A stretch of 14,486 nt of DNA from positions 1-14,486 of the forward strand of contig DJXE01000186.1 in the NCBI GenBank assembly GCA_002449595.1. The letters are read 5' to 3'. Positions 1 through 6,799 of the stretch are shown one piece after another. A program made the translations under genes and the position numbers. Origin of the DNA: Lachnospiraceae bacterium UBA7012. GTDB lineage: Bacteria > Bacillota > Clostridia > Lachnospirales > Lachnospiraceae. The stretch's first letter is position 1; each line of letters begins with the position of its first letter. The notes under the pieces are model-generated. The model searched no databases, was not told where the DNA came from, and saw nothing but the letters and a program-made list of their open reading frames with translations.

Positions 1-1
1 G

Positions 2-1012
2 GCATATTCTGACCTGTTCTGCGGCGAGAGCGGGACGACGCTCCGCTTTCTTCTGCCGCTGGCGGGAGCGCTTGGGAAAAAGGTGCTCTTTCACCCGGAA
101 GGGCTGCTCTCGAAGCGGCCGATGGGGCCGCTCGTGGAGGAGCTGGAGAAGCACGGCGTGCGCGTCCGCCAGGAAGACGGGCGGATCGCGTCGGAAGGAC
201 AGCTGCAGCCCGGCGAGTACGTCCTGCCGGGCAACGTCTCATCCCAGTTCATTTCGGGACTTCTGATCTCGCTGCCGCTTCTTGCGGGCGACAGCCGGCT
301 CATCATCACAGGGAAGATCGAATCTGAGGCTTATATCACCATGACGGAGCAGGTCCTCGCGCAGGCGGGCGTGCTTTTGGAGAAGCAGGGCGCCGAGTAC
401 CGGATTCGAGGGGGACAGAAATACAGGTTCCCTGCGACGGTCAGCGTCGAGAGCGACTGGTCGGGTGCGGCGGCCTTCTTATGTATAGGCGCATTGTCCG
501 AGAAGGGAATCACGATCCCAGGTATGCATCTGCATTCCTGCCAGGCGGACGAGGCGGTCCTCGACGTCCTCAGGGAATTCGGCGCGGAAGTCACCGCGGA
601 GGACGGGATCGTCACAGTGCGGAAGGGGGAAACGAAGCCGTTTGTCATGGATGCGTCCGGCGCGCCGGACCTCGTTCCGGTCGTGAGCGCCATGGCGTGC
701 GCGGCGGACGGAGAGACCAGGATCATCCGCGCGGAGCGGCTCCGCCTCAAGGAATCCGACCGTCTCCAGACGACAGCCGACCTGATCCGCGCGCTGGGAG
801 GCGAGGCTTCGGTGACGGAGGACGGCCTTCTGATCCGCGGAAGCGGGAGACTGCACGGCGGGCCGGCCGATCCCGCGAATGACCACCGGATCGCGATGGC
901 GGCGGCGGTCGCGGCGTCGGTCTGCGAGGGCGCCGTACAAATCACGGACAGCGAGTGCGTCGGGAAATCCTATCCTCGTTTCTTTGAAGATCTCGGGAAA
1001 CTGGACAGATAG
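2..1012 (+). CDS. aroA: 3-phosphoshikimate 1-carboxyvinyltransferase (EPSP synthase), 5' partial
   Basis: EPSP synthase joins shikimate-3-phosphate and phosphoenolpyruvate to give 5-enolpyruvylshikimate-3-phosphate, the sixth shikimate-pathway step, in the cytosol. The frame is open from base 2, so the start lies outside the window; 336 residues are visible against about 425 for the family, so roughly 90 N-terminal residues are missing. Landmarks in order: GESGTTLRFLLPLA (phosphoshikimate/PEP loop), SKRPMGPL, LPGNVSSQFISGLL (as in the E. coli SSQF segment), PDLVPV with the Asp expected to be catalytic, LKESDRL with the catalytic Glu and the Lys-Glu-x-Asp-Arg motif, NDHRIAMA near the end, and a normal terminus at GKSYPRFFEDLGKL. 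A GTG at 83 is internal and is not the start. aroC follows after 102 nt. Identification is firm from several conserved blocks; I did not try to assign a glyphosate-sensitivity class. Confidence 0.96.
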   Translation, partial: AYSDLFCGESGTTLRFLLPLAGALGKKVLFHPEGLLSKRPMGPLVEELEKHGVRVRQEDGRIASEGQLQPGEYVLPGNVSSQFISGLLISLPLLAGDSRLIITGKIESEAYITMTEQVLAQAGVLLEKQGAEYRIRGGQKYRFPATVSVESDWSGAAAFLCIGALSEKGITIPGMHLHSCQADEAVLDVLREFGAEVTAEDGIVTVRKGETKPFVMDASGAPDLVPVVSAMACAADGETRIIRAERLRLKESDRLQTTADLIRALGGEASVTEDGLLIRGSGRLHGGPADPANDHRIAMAAAVAASVCEGAVQITDSECVGKSYPRFFEDLGKLDR

Positions 1013-1022
1013 CAGCCACCAT

Positions 1023-1100
1023 CTTTGCACAAAGCTTAACCGGACAGGTAACAGACAGCGCCTTTGTATAAGGTTTAACCGGACTGGCATACGACGGAAG
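1023..1100. repeat. Imperfect 39-nt tandem repeat in the aroA-aroC spacer
   Basis: Unit 1 is 1023-1061 and unit 2 is 1062-1100. The first 28 positions match at 22, sharing the core TTAACCGGAC (1036-1045 and 1075-1084). Read in codons from 1023, seven of 13 residues are identical and four of those codons differ only synonymously, which is a coding-like substitution pattern. No convincing start codon with a ribosome binding site precedes it, because the frame simply runs out of the aroA 3' end in another phase. It could instead be a duplicated regulatory site for aroC. Unit 2 contains TATAAG (1067-1072), but I see no well-spaced -35 hexamer. Confidence 0.6.
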
Positions 1101-1114
1101 CAAGTGGAGTAAAC

Positions 1115-2260
1115 ATGGACAGCACATACGGTGAAAACTTGAAACTGACGATCTTCGGGGCGTCTCATGCGCCGGAGATCGGGATGACGCTGGAAGGCGT
1201 TCCGGCGGGGGAGCGCGTCGACCTGGACGCGCTGCAGCAGTTCCTCTCGAGGAGGGCGCCCGGGCGAAACGCGTTTTCCACGAGCAGGAGAGAGGCGGAC
1301 GAGCCGCAGTTCCTCTCCGGGCTCAATGACAGTGTGACGGACGGCGGGCTGATCAAGGCCGTCATCCGCAACACGAACACGCGCTCCAGGGACTACGACG
1401 AGCTCAAGTACGTCCCGCGGCCGGGCCACGCGGATTACACGGCGGCGGTGAAGTATTTCGGGACGCTTGACATGGCGGGTGGCGGGCCCTTTTCGGGACG
1501 AATGACCGCGCCGCTGTGCATCGCGGGCGGGATCCTGAAGCAGCTGCTGGAGAAGAAGGGCATCTATATTTCAGCCAGGATCGCCGCAATCGCGGGAATT
1601 AAAGATGGCGGAAACCTCGAAGAAGCGCTGCGAAGCGGCGACACAGCTTTTCTAAAAGCTCTCGCAGAAAAGGACTTCCCGGTCCTCGACGACGCCCAGG
1701 GCGAAAAGATGAAGGAAGCGATCCTCAAGGCAAAGGAGGACGGAGACTCGGTCGGCGGCATCGTCGAGTGCGCGGTCTTCGGGCTTCCCGCGGGCCTCGG
1801 CGGCCCGCTGTTCGACGGCATGGAGGGACAGATCGCGAAGATCGTCTTCGGCGTCCCGGCCGTGAAAGGCGTCGAGTTCGGCGCGGGCTTCTCCGTCGCC
1901 GGAATGAGAGGATCCGAGAACAACGATCCTTTCGCCGTATCGGGCGGCGCCGCCTGTACGCTGACGAACCACGCCGGCGGGATCCTTGGCGGCATCACGA
2001 ACGGCATGCCGCTCGTGTTCCGCGCGGCGTTCAAGCCGACGCCGTCGATCGCGAAAGAGCAGCAGAGCATTGACCTCAGGACGATGCAGGAGACGAGCCT
2101 GAGGATCCGGGGACGGCACGACCCGTGCATCGTACAGCGCGCGGTCCCCGTCGTGGAGGCAGCGGCGGCGGTCGCCGTGTACGACGCGCTGCTTTCGAGA
2201 GAGAAGGAAACGCGCGCATACGCGCAGCGACCTGATAAAACAGAATCATGCGGAGACTGA
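1115..2260 (+). CDS. aroC: Chorismate synthase
   Basis: Chorismate synthase makes chorismate from EPSP by a 1,4-anti elimination of phosphate that needs reduced FMN. The protein has 381 residues, within the family range. The start ATG has a purine-rich GTGGAG upstream. Landmarks: FGASHA at 14-19, where most family members have GESHG; the His at 18 is kept. RPGHADYT has the second conserved His at 105. GGGPFSGRMTAPL (122-134) is of the kind seen in divergent Firmicutes enzymes. DGDSVGG follows at 209-215, NHAGGILGGITNGMP at 285-299, FKPTPS at 306-311 and GRHDPC at 333-338. The last 20 residues are hydrophilic and probably not part of the fold. The stop lies 11 nt before pheA, which has a strong ribosome binding site of its own. 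The Glu-to-Ala change in the first motif is worth noting, but the other conserved blocks argue for a working enzyme. Confidence 0.95.
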   Translation: MDSTYGENLKLTIFGASHAPEIGMTLEGVPAGERVDLDALQQFLSRRAPGRNAFSTSRREADEPQFLSGLNDSVTDGGLIKAVIRNTNTRSRDYDELKYVPRPGHADYTAAVKYFGTLDMAGGGPFSGRMTAPLCIAGGILKQLLEKKGIYISARIAAIAGIKDGGNLEEALRSGDTAFLKALAEKDFPVLDDAQGEKMKEAILKAKEDGDSVGGIVECAVFGLPAGLGGPLFDGMEGQIAKIVFGVPAVKGVEFGAGFSVAGMRGSENNDPFAVSGGAACTLTNHAGGILGGITNGMPLVFRAAFKPTPSIAKEQQSIDLRTMQETSLRIRGRHDPCIVQRAVPVVEAAAAVAVYDALLSREKETRAYAQRPDKTESCGD

Positions 2261-2267
2261 AGGAGGG
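2261..2267 (+). promoter_or_regulatory. Strong ribosome binding site that decides the pheA start
   Basis: AGGAGGG sits 4 nt before the ATG at 2272. An in-frame ATG at 2248 lies inside the end of aroC and has no such signal, so 2272 is the better start for pheA. Confidence 0.85.
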
Positions 2268-2271
2268 ACAG

Positions 2272-3414
2272 ATGAGTTTGCAGGACTACAGGGACAGGAT
2301 CGCGCAGATCGATGATCAGATGCTGGAGCTTTTCTCGGAGCGGATGGAGACCGCTGCGAAGATCGGCGCCTACAAGAAGGAGAACGGGCTTCCGGTGCAC
2401 GTGCCGGAGGTCGAGAAAAAGAAGATCCTCAAGGTGATCGAGGAATCGCCGGAGCAGCTGAAGGAGTATTCGCCGCTTCTTTTCTCGCTTCTTTTTGAGC
2501 TGAGCCGCAGCTACCAGAACAGGTTAAGCGGCAGCAGCAGCGAGCTGACAGAAAAGATTCAGAATGCGGTTGAGGGGACGAAAAAGCTTTTTCCCGACAG
2601 TCCCACTGTTGCCTGCCAGGGCGTGCCCGGCGCGTACTCCCAGGCCGCGTGCGAGCGGCTGTTCCGCTACCCGAAGACCATGTTCGTCTCTTCCTTCGAG
2701 GCGGTCTTCTCGGCGATCGAGGCGGGGCTGTGCGAATACGGCGTCCTGCCGATCGAGAACAGCAGCGCGGGTTCCGTCCAGAACGTCTATGACCTGATGA
2801 TGAAGCACAAGTTCTACATCGTGCGGAGCTGCCGCGTCAAAGTCAGCCACAACCTGCTTGTGAAGCCCGGCACGAAGATGGAGAACATCAAGGAGATCTA
2901 CTCGCACGAGCAGGCCATCAGCCAGTGCTCGCACTACCTGGCCAGCCTCTCCGGCGTCAGCGTGATCCCATGCGAGAATACGGCCGTCGCGGCGAAAAAG
3001 GTCGCGGACTCGGACCGCACGGACATCGCCGCCCTGGCGTCCGACCAGTGCATCGCGCTGTACGGGCTCGAGTGCCTGCAGCCTTCGGTCCAGAACACGG
3101 GCAACAACTACACGCGCTTCATCTGCATCTCGAAGAACCTGAAGATCTTCCCCGGGGCGGACAGGACGAGCCTCATGATGACGCTGCCGCACGTGCAGGG
3201 GTCGCTCTACCGGACGCTGTCCCGGTTCTACGCGCTCGGCCTGAACCTGAACAAGCTGGAGAGCCGGCCGATCCCGGACCGCGAGTTCGAGTTCATGTTC
3301 TACTTTGACCTCGACACGCCGGTCTACTCGCCGAACCTGATCCAGCTGATCGGCGAGCTGCCCTCGGTCTGCGACACGTTCCAGTATCTCGGAAGTTACA
3401 GTGAGGTGATCTGA
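2272..3414 (+). CDS. pheA: Bifunctional chorismate mutase / prephenate dehydratase (P-protein)
   Basis: This enzyme turns chorismate into prephenate and then into phenylpyruvate, committing flux to phenylalanine. It has 380 residues from the preferred start. Residues 1-85 are an AroQ-type chorismate mutase helical domain (IDDQMLELFSERM at 13-25, then a Lys-rich helix and YQNRL at 81-85). Residues 112-285 are prephenate dehydratase: GVPGAYSQ at 117-124, LPIENSSAGSV at 159-169, SHEQAISQC at 211-219, and NYTRF at 279-283 with the catalytic Thr. An ACT regulatory domain occupies about 298-375, with LESRP at 329-333, the usual phenylalanine-binding element. The partner GALV motif reads GSLY here (310-313). 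Feedback inhibition by phenylalanine is expected from the family but not shown. The stop shares one base with the aroE-aroK start (TGATG), implying translational coupling. Confidence 0.96.
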   Translation: MSLQDYRDRIAQIDDQMLELFSERMETAAKIGAYKKENGLPVHVPEVEKKKILKVIEESPEQLKEYSPLLFSLLFELSRSYQNRLSGSSSELTEKIQNAVEGTKKLFPDSPTVACQGVPGAYSQAACERLFRYPKTMFVSSFEAVFSAIEAGLCEYGVLPIENSSAGSVQNVYDLMMKHKFYIVRSCRVKVSHNLLVKPGTKMENIKEIYSHEQAISQCSHYLASLSGVSVIPCENTAVAAKKVADSDRTDIAALASDQCIALYGLECLQPSVQNTGNNYTRFICISKNLKIFPGADRTSLMMTLPHVQGSLYRTLSRFYALGLNLNKLESRPIPDREFEFMFYFDLDTPVYSPNLIQLIGELPSVCDTFQYLGSYSEVI

Positions 3415-4721
3415 TGCTTACATGCGGACTGCTCGGAAGACATCTGAGGCACAGCTACTCGCCCGAGATCCACGCAATGCTGTACCCCTACAGCTACGTG
3501 CTGTTTGAGAAGGATCCGGAGGAAGTCGGTGATTTCCTCCGCACAGGAGACTGGGACGGCTTAAACGTCACGATCCCGTACAAGAAGGACGCCTACGCGG
3601 CGATGGACGTGCTCGGGGACGACGCGCTGCACGCGAAGAGCGTCAACACGATCGTGCACCTCCCGGACGGGCGCCTGTTCGGCGACTCGACGGACGTGTA
3701 CGGATTCAAGATGATGGTGAAGCACTCGGGGATCAATGTTTCCGGAGAAAAGGTTCTCATCCTGGGAACCGGCGGCGCATCCTACGCGGTCATTGCCGCG
3801 CTCCGCGACCTTGGTGCCGGCGAGATCATCGCTGTCAGCAGGGATCCGGGGAAAGTGAAAGATGCTGATTCAGACCCGGCGGCGGGAAAAGCCCCGACCG
3901 TGCAGGGCGTGCGCGTCTGCAGCTACGAGGAGCTCACGGAGCACAGGGACGCCGCGGTGGTCGTCAACGCGACTCCGGTCGGCATGTACCCGGACAATGG
4001 CAAGTCGCCGCTGGACCTCTCGCCGTTCCCGGCGCTGAAAGGCGTGTTTGACCTGATCTACAACCCTTCCAGAACGGCGATCCTTCTGCAGGCGGAGGCG
4101 ATGGGCATCCCTTACAGCAACGGCCTCTACATGCTCGTCGCGCAGGCAAAGCGGAGCGCGGAGATCTTCACGGGAGAAGATCTGGATGACGGCCTGATCG
4201 ACGTGATCCATGCAAAGCTCCGGGACAAGCTCGGGAACATCGCGCTGATCGGCATGCCGGGCGTCGGGAAGACGACCGCGGCGGAGAAGATCGCGAGGGC
4301 GACGGGACGCACCTTTTTCGACACAGATGAAGAGATCCGAAAGAGGTACGGAGAGACACCGGCGCAGCTGATCTGGTCGAGAGGAGAAAAGGAGTTTCGC
4401 AGGATCGAGACGGAAGTACTGGCGGACGTCTCGAGACAGTCGCACGCGGTCATCGCCACCGGAGGCGGGAGCGTGACGCGGGAGGAAAACTATCCCCTGC
4501 TGCACCAGAACAGCCGGATCGTATGGCTCAGGAGAGATATCTCGCAGCTGAGCACGGAAGGACGGCCGCTATCACAGGCGGGTGCTCTGGAAGAGATGTA
4601 TAAGGTCAGGAAGCCCATGTACGAGGCCTTCGCGGATGAGGCGGCGGACCTCGGCCCGGTGGATACGTTCCTGGGACTTGAGAAATACATGGAGAAGGAA
4701 GAGAAAGGGGGACGGCGATGA
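3414..4721 (+). CDS. aroE-aroK: Shikimate dehydrogenase-shikimate kinase fusion
   Basis: One 435-residue frame carries two consecutive shikimate-pathway enzymes. Residues 1 to about 268 are shikimate dehydrogenase (NADPH-dependent reduction of 3-dehydroshikimate): the substrate loop HSYSPEIH at 13-20, NVTIPYK at 51-57 with the catalytic Lys57, STD at 92-94 where the substrate-binding Asp is expected, the nucleotide loop GTGGAS at 118-123, and NATPVGM at 185-191. Residues 274 to about 430 are shikimate kinase: Walker A GMPGVGKTT at 280-288, DTDEEI at 303-308, the Arg of FRRIE near 329, GGG at 350-352, the lid arginine in GRPLSQ at 383-388 and RKPMY at 399-403. The junction is short and has no frame break, so the fusion looks genuine rather than a sequencing artefact. 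GAGGTG at 3403-3408 is the likely ribosome binding site. It overlaps aroQ by 4 nt. Confidence 0.94.
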   Translation: MLTCGLLGRHLRHSYSPEIHAMLYPYSYVLFEKDPEEVGDFLRTGDWDGLNVTIPYKKDAYAAMDVLGDDALHAKSVNTIVHLPDGRLFGDSTDVYGFKMMVKHSGINVSGEKVLILGTGGASYAVIAALRDLGAGEIIAVSRDPGKVKDADSDPAAGKAPTVQGVRVCSYEELTEHRDAAVVVNATPVGMYPDNGKSPLDLSPFPALKGVFDLIYNPSRTAILLQAEAMGIPYSNGLYMLVAQAKRSAEIFTGEDLDDGLIDVIHAKLRDKLGNIALIGMPGVGKTTAAEKIARATGRTFFDTDEEIRKRYGETPAQLIWSRGEKEFRRIETEVLADVSRQSHAVIATGGGSVTREENYPLLHQNSRIVWLRRDISQLSTEGRPLSQAGALEEMYKVRKPMYEAFADEAADLGPVDTFLGLEKYMEKEEKGGRR

Positions 4722-5152
4722 AGATCCTTGTCATCAACGGACCGAACATCAACATGCTCGGCATCAGGGAACCGGATATCTACGGCTCCCGGAACTATGA
4801 GGCGCTGCTCGCGTACATCCGCGGATCCGCAGCCGAAGCGGGCGTCGACGTCGACTGCTTCCAGTCAAATCACGAAGGCGCGATCGTGGACGTGATCCAG
4901 GACGCCCTCGGCAAGTACGACGGCATCGTCATCAACCCTGCCGCCTACACGCACACGAGCGTCGCGATCCTGGACGCCCTGAAGGCGGTCCGGATCCCTG
5001 CCGTCGAGGTGCACATTTCCGACGTCGACGCGAGAGAGCCGTTCCGGCAGATATCGTACGCGGGAATGGCCTGTGCGCAGAAATATGCCGGATACGGGTT
5101 CGAGGGCTACAAGCTGGCGATCCTGTGGCTGAAAGAAAACGTGAATAATTAA
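4718..5152 (+). CDS. aroQ: Type II 3-dehydroquinate dehydratase
   Basis: It removes water from 3-dehydroquinate to give 3-dehydroshikimate, feeding the AroE domain encoded just upstream. The 144-residue length is typical of the dodecameric type II enzyme. Visible active-site elements: INGPNINMLG at 6-15, Arg17 and the catalytic Tyr22 in the REPDIYG segment, QSNHEG at 49-54, NPAAYTHTSVA at 73-83, HISD at 99-102 with the catalytic His99, and Arg110 in EPFRQISY. A purine-rich AAAGGGGG precedes the ATG, which overlaps the previous stop (ATGA). It ends the aromatic block, and a palindromic spacer follows. The identification is secure. Confidence 0.96.
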   Translation: MKILVINGPNINMLGIREPDIYGSRNYEALLAYIRGSAAEAGVDVDCFQSNHEGAIVDVIQDALGKYDGIVINPAAYTHTSVAILDALKAVRIPAVEVHISDVDAREPFRQISYAGMACAQKYAGYGFEGYKLAILWLKENVNN

Positions 5153-5154
5153 GG

Positions 5155-5171
5155 CGGGCAGGACCTGCCCG
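5155..5171. repeat. 17-bp palindrome just after aroQ
   Basis: Two 8-base arms (CGGGCAGG and CCTGCCCG) flank a single central A, 2 nt after the aroQ stop. As RNA it would be a 7-bp hairpin with a 3-nt loop. No U-run follows (the next bases are GGGGCC), so it is not a standard intrinsic terminator, though it could protect the aro mRNA 3' end. Confidence 0.7.
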
Positions 5172-5201
5172 GGGGCCGCATGATTATGCGCGTAGCTTTG
5201 A

Positions 5202-5328
5202 GCCATGCGCGAACAGGATGGCAGACGTACATCGGGAGCCTGCTCCCGGATGGGAGTCTGACAGCCTGCGAGCATACGGCGAATGCCGTGACAGTTCGCA
5301 TCCGAAGGATGCGAACTGTCTGCATGGC
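5202..5328 (+). promoter_or_regulatory. Candidate structured leader RNA upstream of the MFS gene
   Basis: Manual folding gives a closed multi-helix shape. GCCATGC at 5202-5208 pairs with GCATGGC at 5322-5328 (plus one G-U pair) and encloses three hairpins. The first is 5222-5260: CAGAC/GTCTG, then a 3x3 internal loop, then CAT/ATG and CGGGAG/CTCCCG with a bulged G and a CCTG loop. The second is 5276-5289 (ACGGC/GCCGT). The third is 5290-5320, a perfect 14-bp stem with a GAA loop. The second and third hairpins and the closing strand abut without gaps, as in a stacked junction. CTCCC at 5243-5247 can pair instead with GGGAG at 5252-5256, a possible switch. I do not recognise a known riboswitch class. 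No promoter upstream of it is evident, so transcription may continue from the aro genes. A palindromic repeat element is the main alternative. Confidence 0.4.
5290..5320. repeat. Perfect 14-bp inverted repeat with 3-nt loop
   Basis: GACAGTTCGCATCC at 5290-5303 and its exact reverse complement at 5307-5320 surround GAA. It is the strongest hairpin in the window. No T-run follows on either strand, so termination is not supported. It forms the last hairpin of the proposed leader structure. Confidence 0.85.
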
Positions 5329-5375
5329 GTAAACGATAGAATATATCCCTCAAAATACAGGTGATATCAGAAAAT

Positions 5376-6743
5376 ATGAAACATAGGATCGGCAGTGGGG
5401 AGCGGCATCCGCTCCGGGCGCTTTACAATGAGGCAGGACTTCCGCAGGACATCCGGAGGAGCCTCAATTTTATTTTGTTTGGGAATCTCTGCGGCAATCT
5501 CTGGGGCATCATCTGCGGCGGCGGAACGACGGCCATGGTCGGACTCGCGACTTCGCTCGGCGCGGACGACTTCACCTTTGCCGTTCTGAACGCGATCCCG
5601 CAGATCGCGGCGCTGACGCAGATTCCGTTCTCCATGCGCGTCAACCGGACGCATAAGAGGAAGAAATACCTTCTGACGTACGGCATCTTTTCGCGCGCGC
5701 TCTGGCTCCTGTTTGGCCTGATCCCGATCATCGTGCCGGAGGGGAGATACAACTACCGGCTCTGGACGCTGATCTTTTTGCTAGGCATCTCGTCGTTCTA
5801 CTCCTCGATGATCAACGTCTGCTGGTTCCCCTGGCTGTCCGACATCGCGCCGGCGGAGATCCGCAGCCGCTGGCTGTCCGTGCGCGATATGATCCTGAAC
5901 GTGACCAATATCGCCGCCGGCTTCGGGATCGCCTGGCTTCTGGACAACCTGCCGCCGCAGACCCGCTATGTGATCATCTTCATGCTGGGCGGCGCGGTCG
6001 GCATCCTGGATATGCTCGGCTTCGCGTTCTGCAAGGAAGTGTATACGACGCCTCCGAAGAAGCTCGGCTACCGCGAGATGTTTGGAGACATCTTTTCCAA
6101 CAAGCCGTTCATGCGCTTCATGATCTTCTGGACCGCGTGGTGCTTCACCGCGAACATGTCCGGCACCTACATGAGCCCGTATTCCATGAACGTGATGGGG
6201 CTGACCTTCACGCAGATCATGGTGTTCGCGACGGTCGCGTCCTGCGTCGGCGCGATCCTGACCGTGCGCCTGTGGGGCAGCGCGGCGTACGGCTACGGCT
6301 CGGCGAACGTGATGTTCCTGGCCTGCATCGGCGCCTCGCTGACACCGCTGTTCTACCTGTTCTCAAGCCCCGGCAACGTCTGGCCGACGCTCCTGCACAA
6401 CTTGATCGGCGCGATGTTCTGGTGCGGCAGCAACCTCGCCTGCAACGCCATCCAGCTGTCCGCGTCGAGAGAGGAGACGAGGCCCTCGTACATTGCCGTG
6501 TTCTCCTGCGTCACGGCACTCATGGGCACGGCGCTCGGCTCGCTTTCCGCCGGTGCGCTGCTCAAGTTCTTCAGCAGGAACGGAATGTTTACCGGCACGT
6601 TCGACCGGTACAAAGTGCTTTTCGTCATCGCTACCGTACTCCGCCTGGGGTGCGTCCTCCTTCTCGTTCCGGGGATGGAGAACGACCGCCCCGCCACGAT
6701 GCGGGATATGCTGCGCGCCATTCGGAGATTTCCCGGACGCTGA
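5376..6743 (+). CDS. Major facilitator superfamily transporter, substrate unknown
   Basis: An integral inner-membrane protein of 455 residues with twelve hydrophobic segments by eye, starting near NFILFGNLCGNLWG and ending at VIATVLRLGCVLLLVPGM. The basic loop after the second segment (MRVNRTHKRKKYLL) and the loop WLSDIAPAEIRSRWLSVR between segments four and five follow the MFS pattern of short charged cytoplasmic loops. Segment seven is rich in aromatic residues (FMIFWTAWCF). I chose ATG 5376, about 10 nt after AGGTGAT (5359-5365). A GTG at 5361 in the same frame overlaps that signal and has nothing upstream, so it is less likely. The gene is monocistronic or loosely linked: a structured spacer precedes it and a 121-nt spacer follows. 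Its position between aromatic and methionine genes does not reveal a substrate. Confidence 0.85.
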   Translation: MKHRIGSGERHPLRALYNEAGLPQDIRRSLNFILFGNLCGNLWGIICGGGTTAMVGLATSLGADDFTFAVLNAIPQIAALTQIPFSMRVNRTHKRKKYLLTYGIFSRALWLLFGLIPIIVPEGRYNYRLWTLIFLLGISSFYSSMINVCWFPWLSDIAPAEIRSRWLSVRDMILNVTNIAAGFGIAWLLDNLPPQTRYVIIFMLGGAVGILDMLGFAFCKEVYTTPPKKLGYREMFGDIFSNKPFMRFMIFWTAWCFTANMSGTYMSPYSMNVMGLTFTQIMVFATVASCVGAILTVRLWGSAAYGYGSANVMFLACIGASLTPLFYLFSSPGNVWPTLLHNLIGAMFWCGSNLACNAIQLSASREETRPSYIAVFSCVTALMGTALGSLSAGALLKFFSRNGMFTGTFDRYKVLFVIATVLRLGCVLLLVPGMENDRPATMRDMLRAIRRFPGR

Positions 6744-6745
6744 GC

Positions 6746-6778
6746 TTCATGGAAAAGTGAAGTGCCGTATAGTATACT
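6746..6778 (+). promoter_or_regulatory. Possible promoter and palindromic site upstream of metF
   Basis: Two overlapping sigma-A-like readings exist: TTCATG (6746-6751), 16 nt, TATAGT (6768-6773); or TGGAAA (6750-6755), 17 nt, TATACT (6773-6778). The -10 region coincides with an 11-bp palindrome, GTATA-G-TATAC at 6767-6777, which could be an operator. The locally AT-rich stretch stands out from the GC-rich surroundings. No mapped start supports it. Confidence 0.35.
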
Positions 6779-6799
6779 TTAGTGCAATCGGAAAACTGT

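Noticed and set aside
879..1112. Small plus-strand frame that includes the 39-nt repeat
   Set aside because: Most of it is an out-of-phase reading of the aroA end, and no start with a binding site lies near the repeat. The repeat itself is kept as a finding.
479..1429. Minus-strand frame spanning aroA and aroC
   Set aside because: It crosses the spacer between two firm genes and shows no family motif or ribosome binding site.
2248..2271. Earlier ATG for pheA
   Set aside because: It overlaps aroC and would place the strong AGGAGG inside the gene. ATG 2272 has ideal spacing.
5156..5170. Resemblance of the palindrome to the AGGAxxCCTGCC end of cobalamin riboswitches
   Set aside because: Only this short palindrome matches; no B12 box or other conserved helix is present nearby.
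5155..5328. Intrinsic terminator after aroQ
   Set aside because: The hairpins are good, but none is followed by a run of T on the plus strand.
6137..6760. 207-codon plus-strand frame inside the MFS gene
   Set aside because: Arg/His-rich shadow frame without hydrophobic segments; the MFS frame has twelve.
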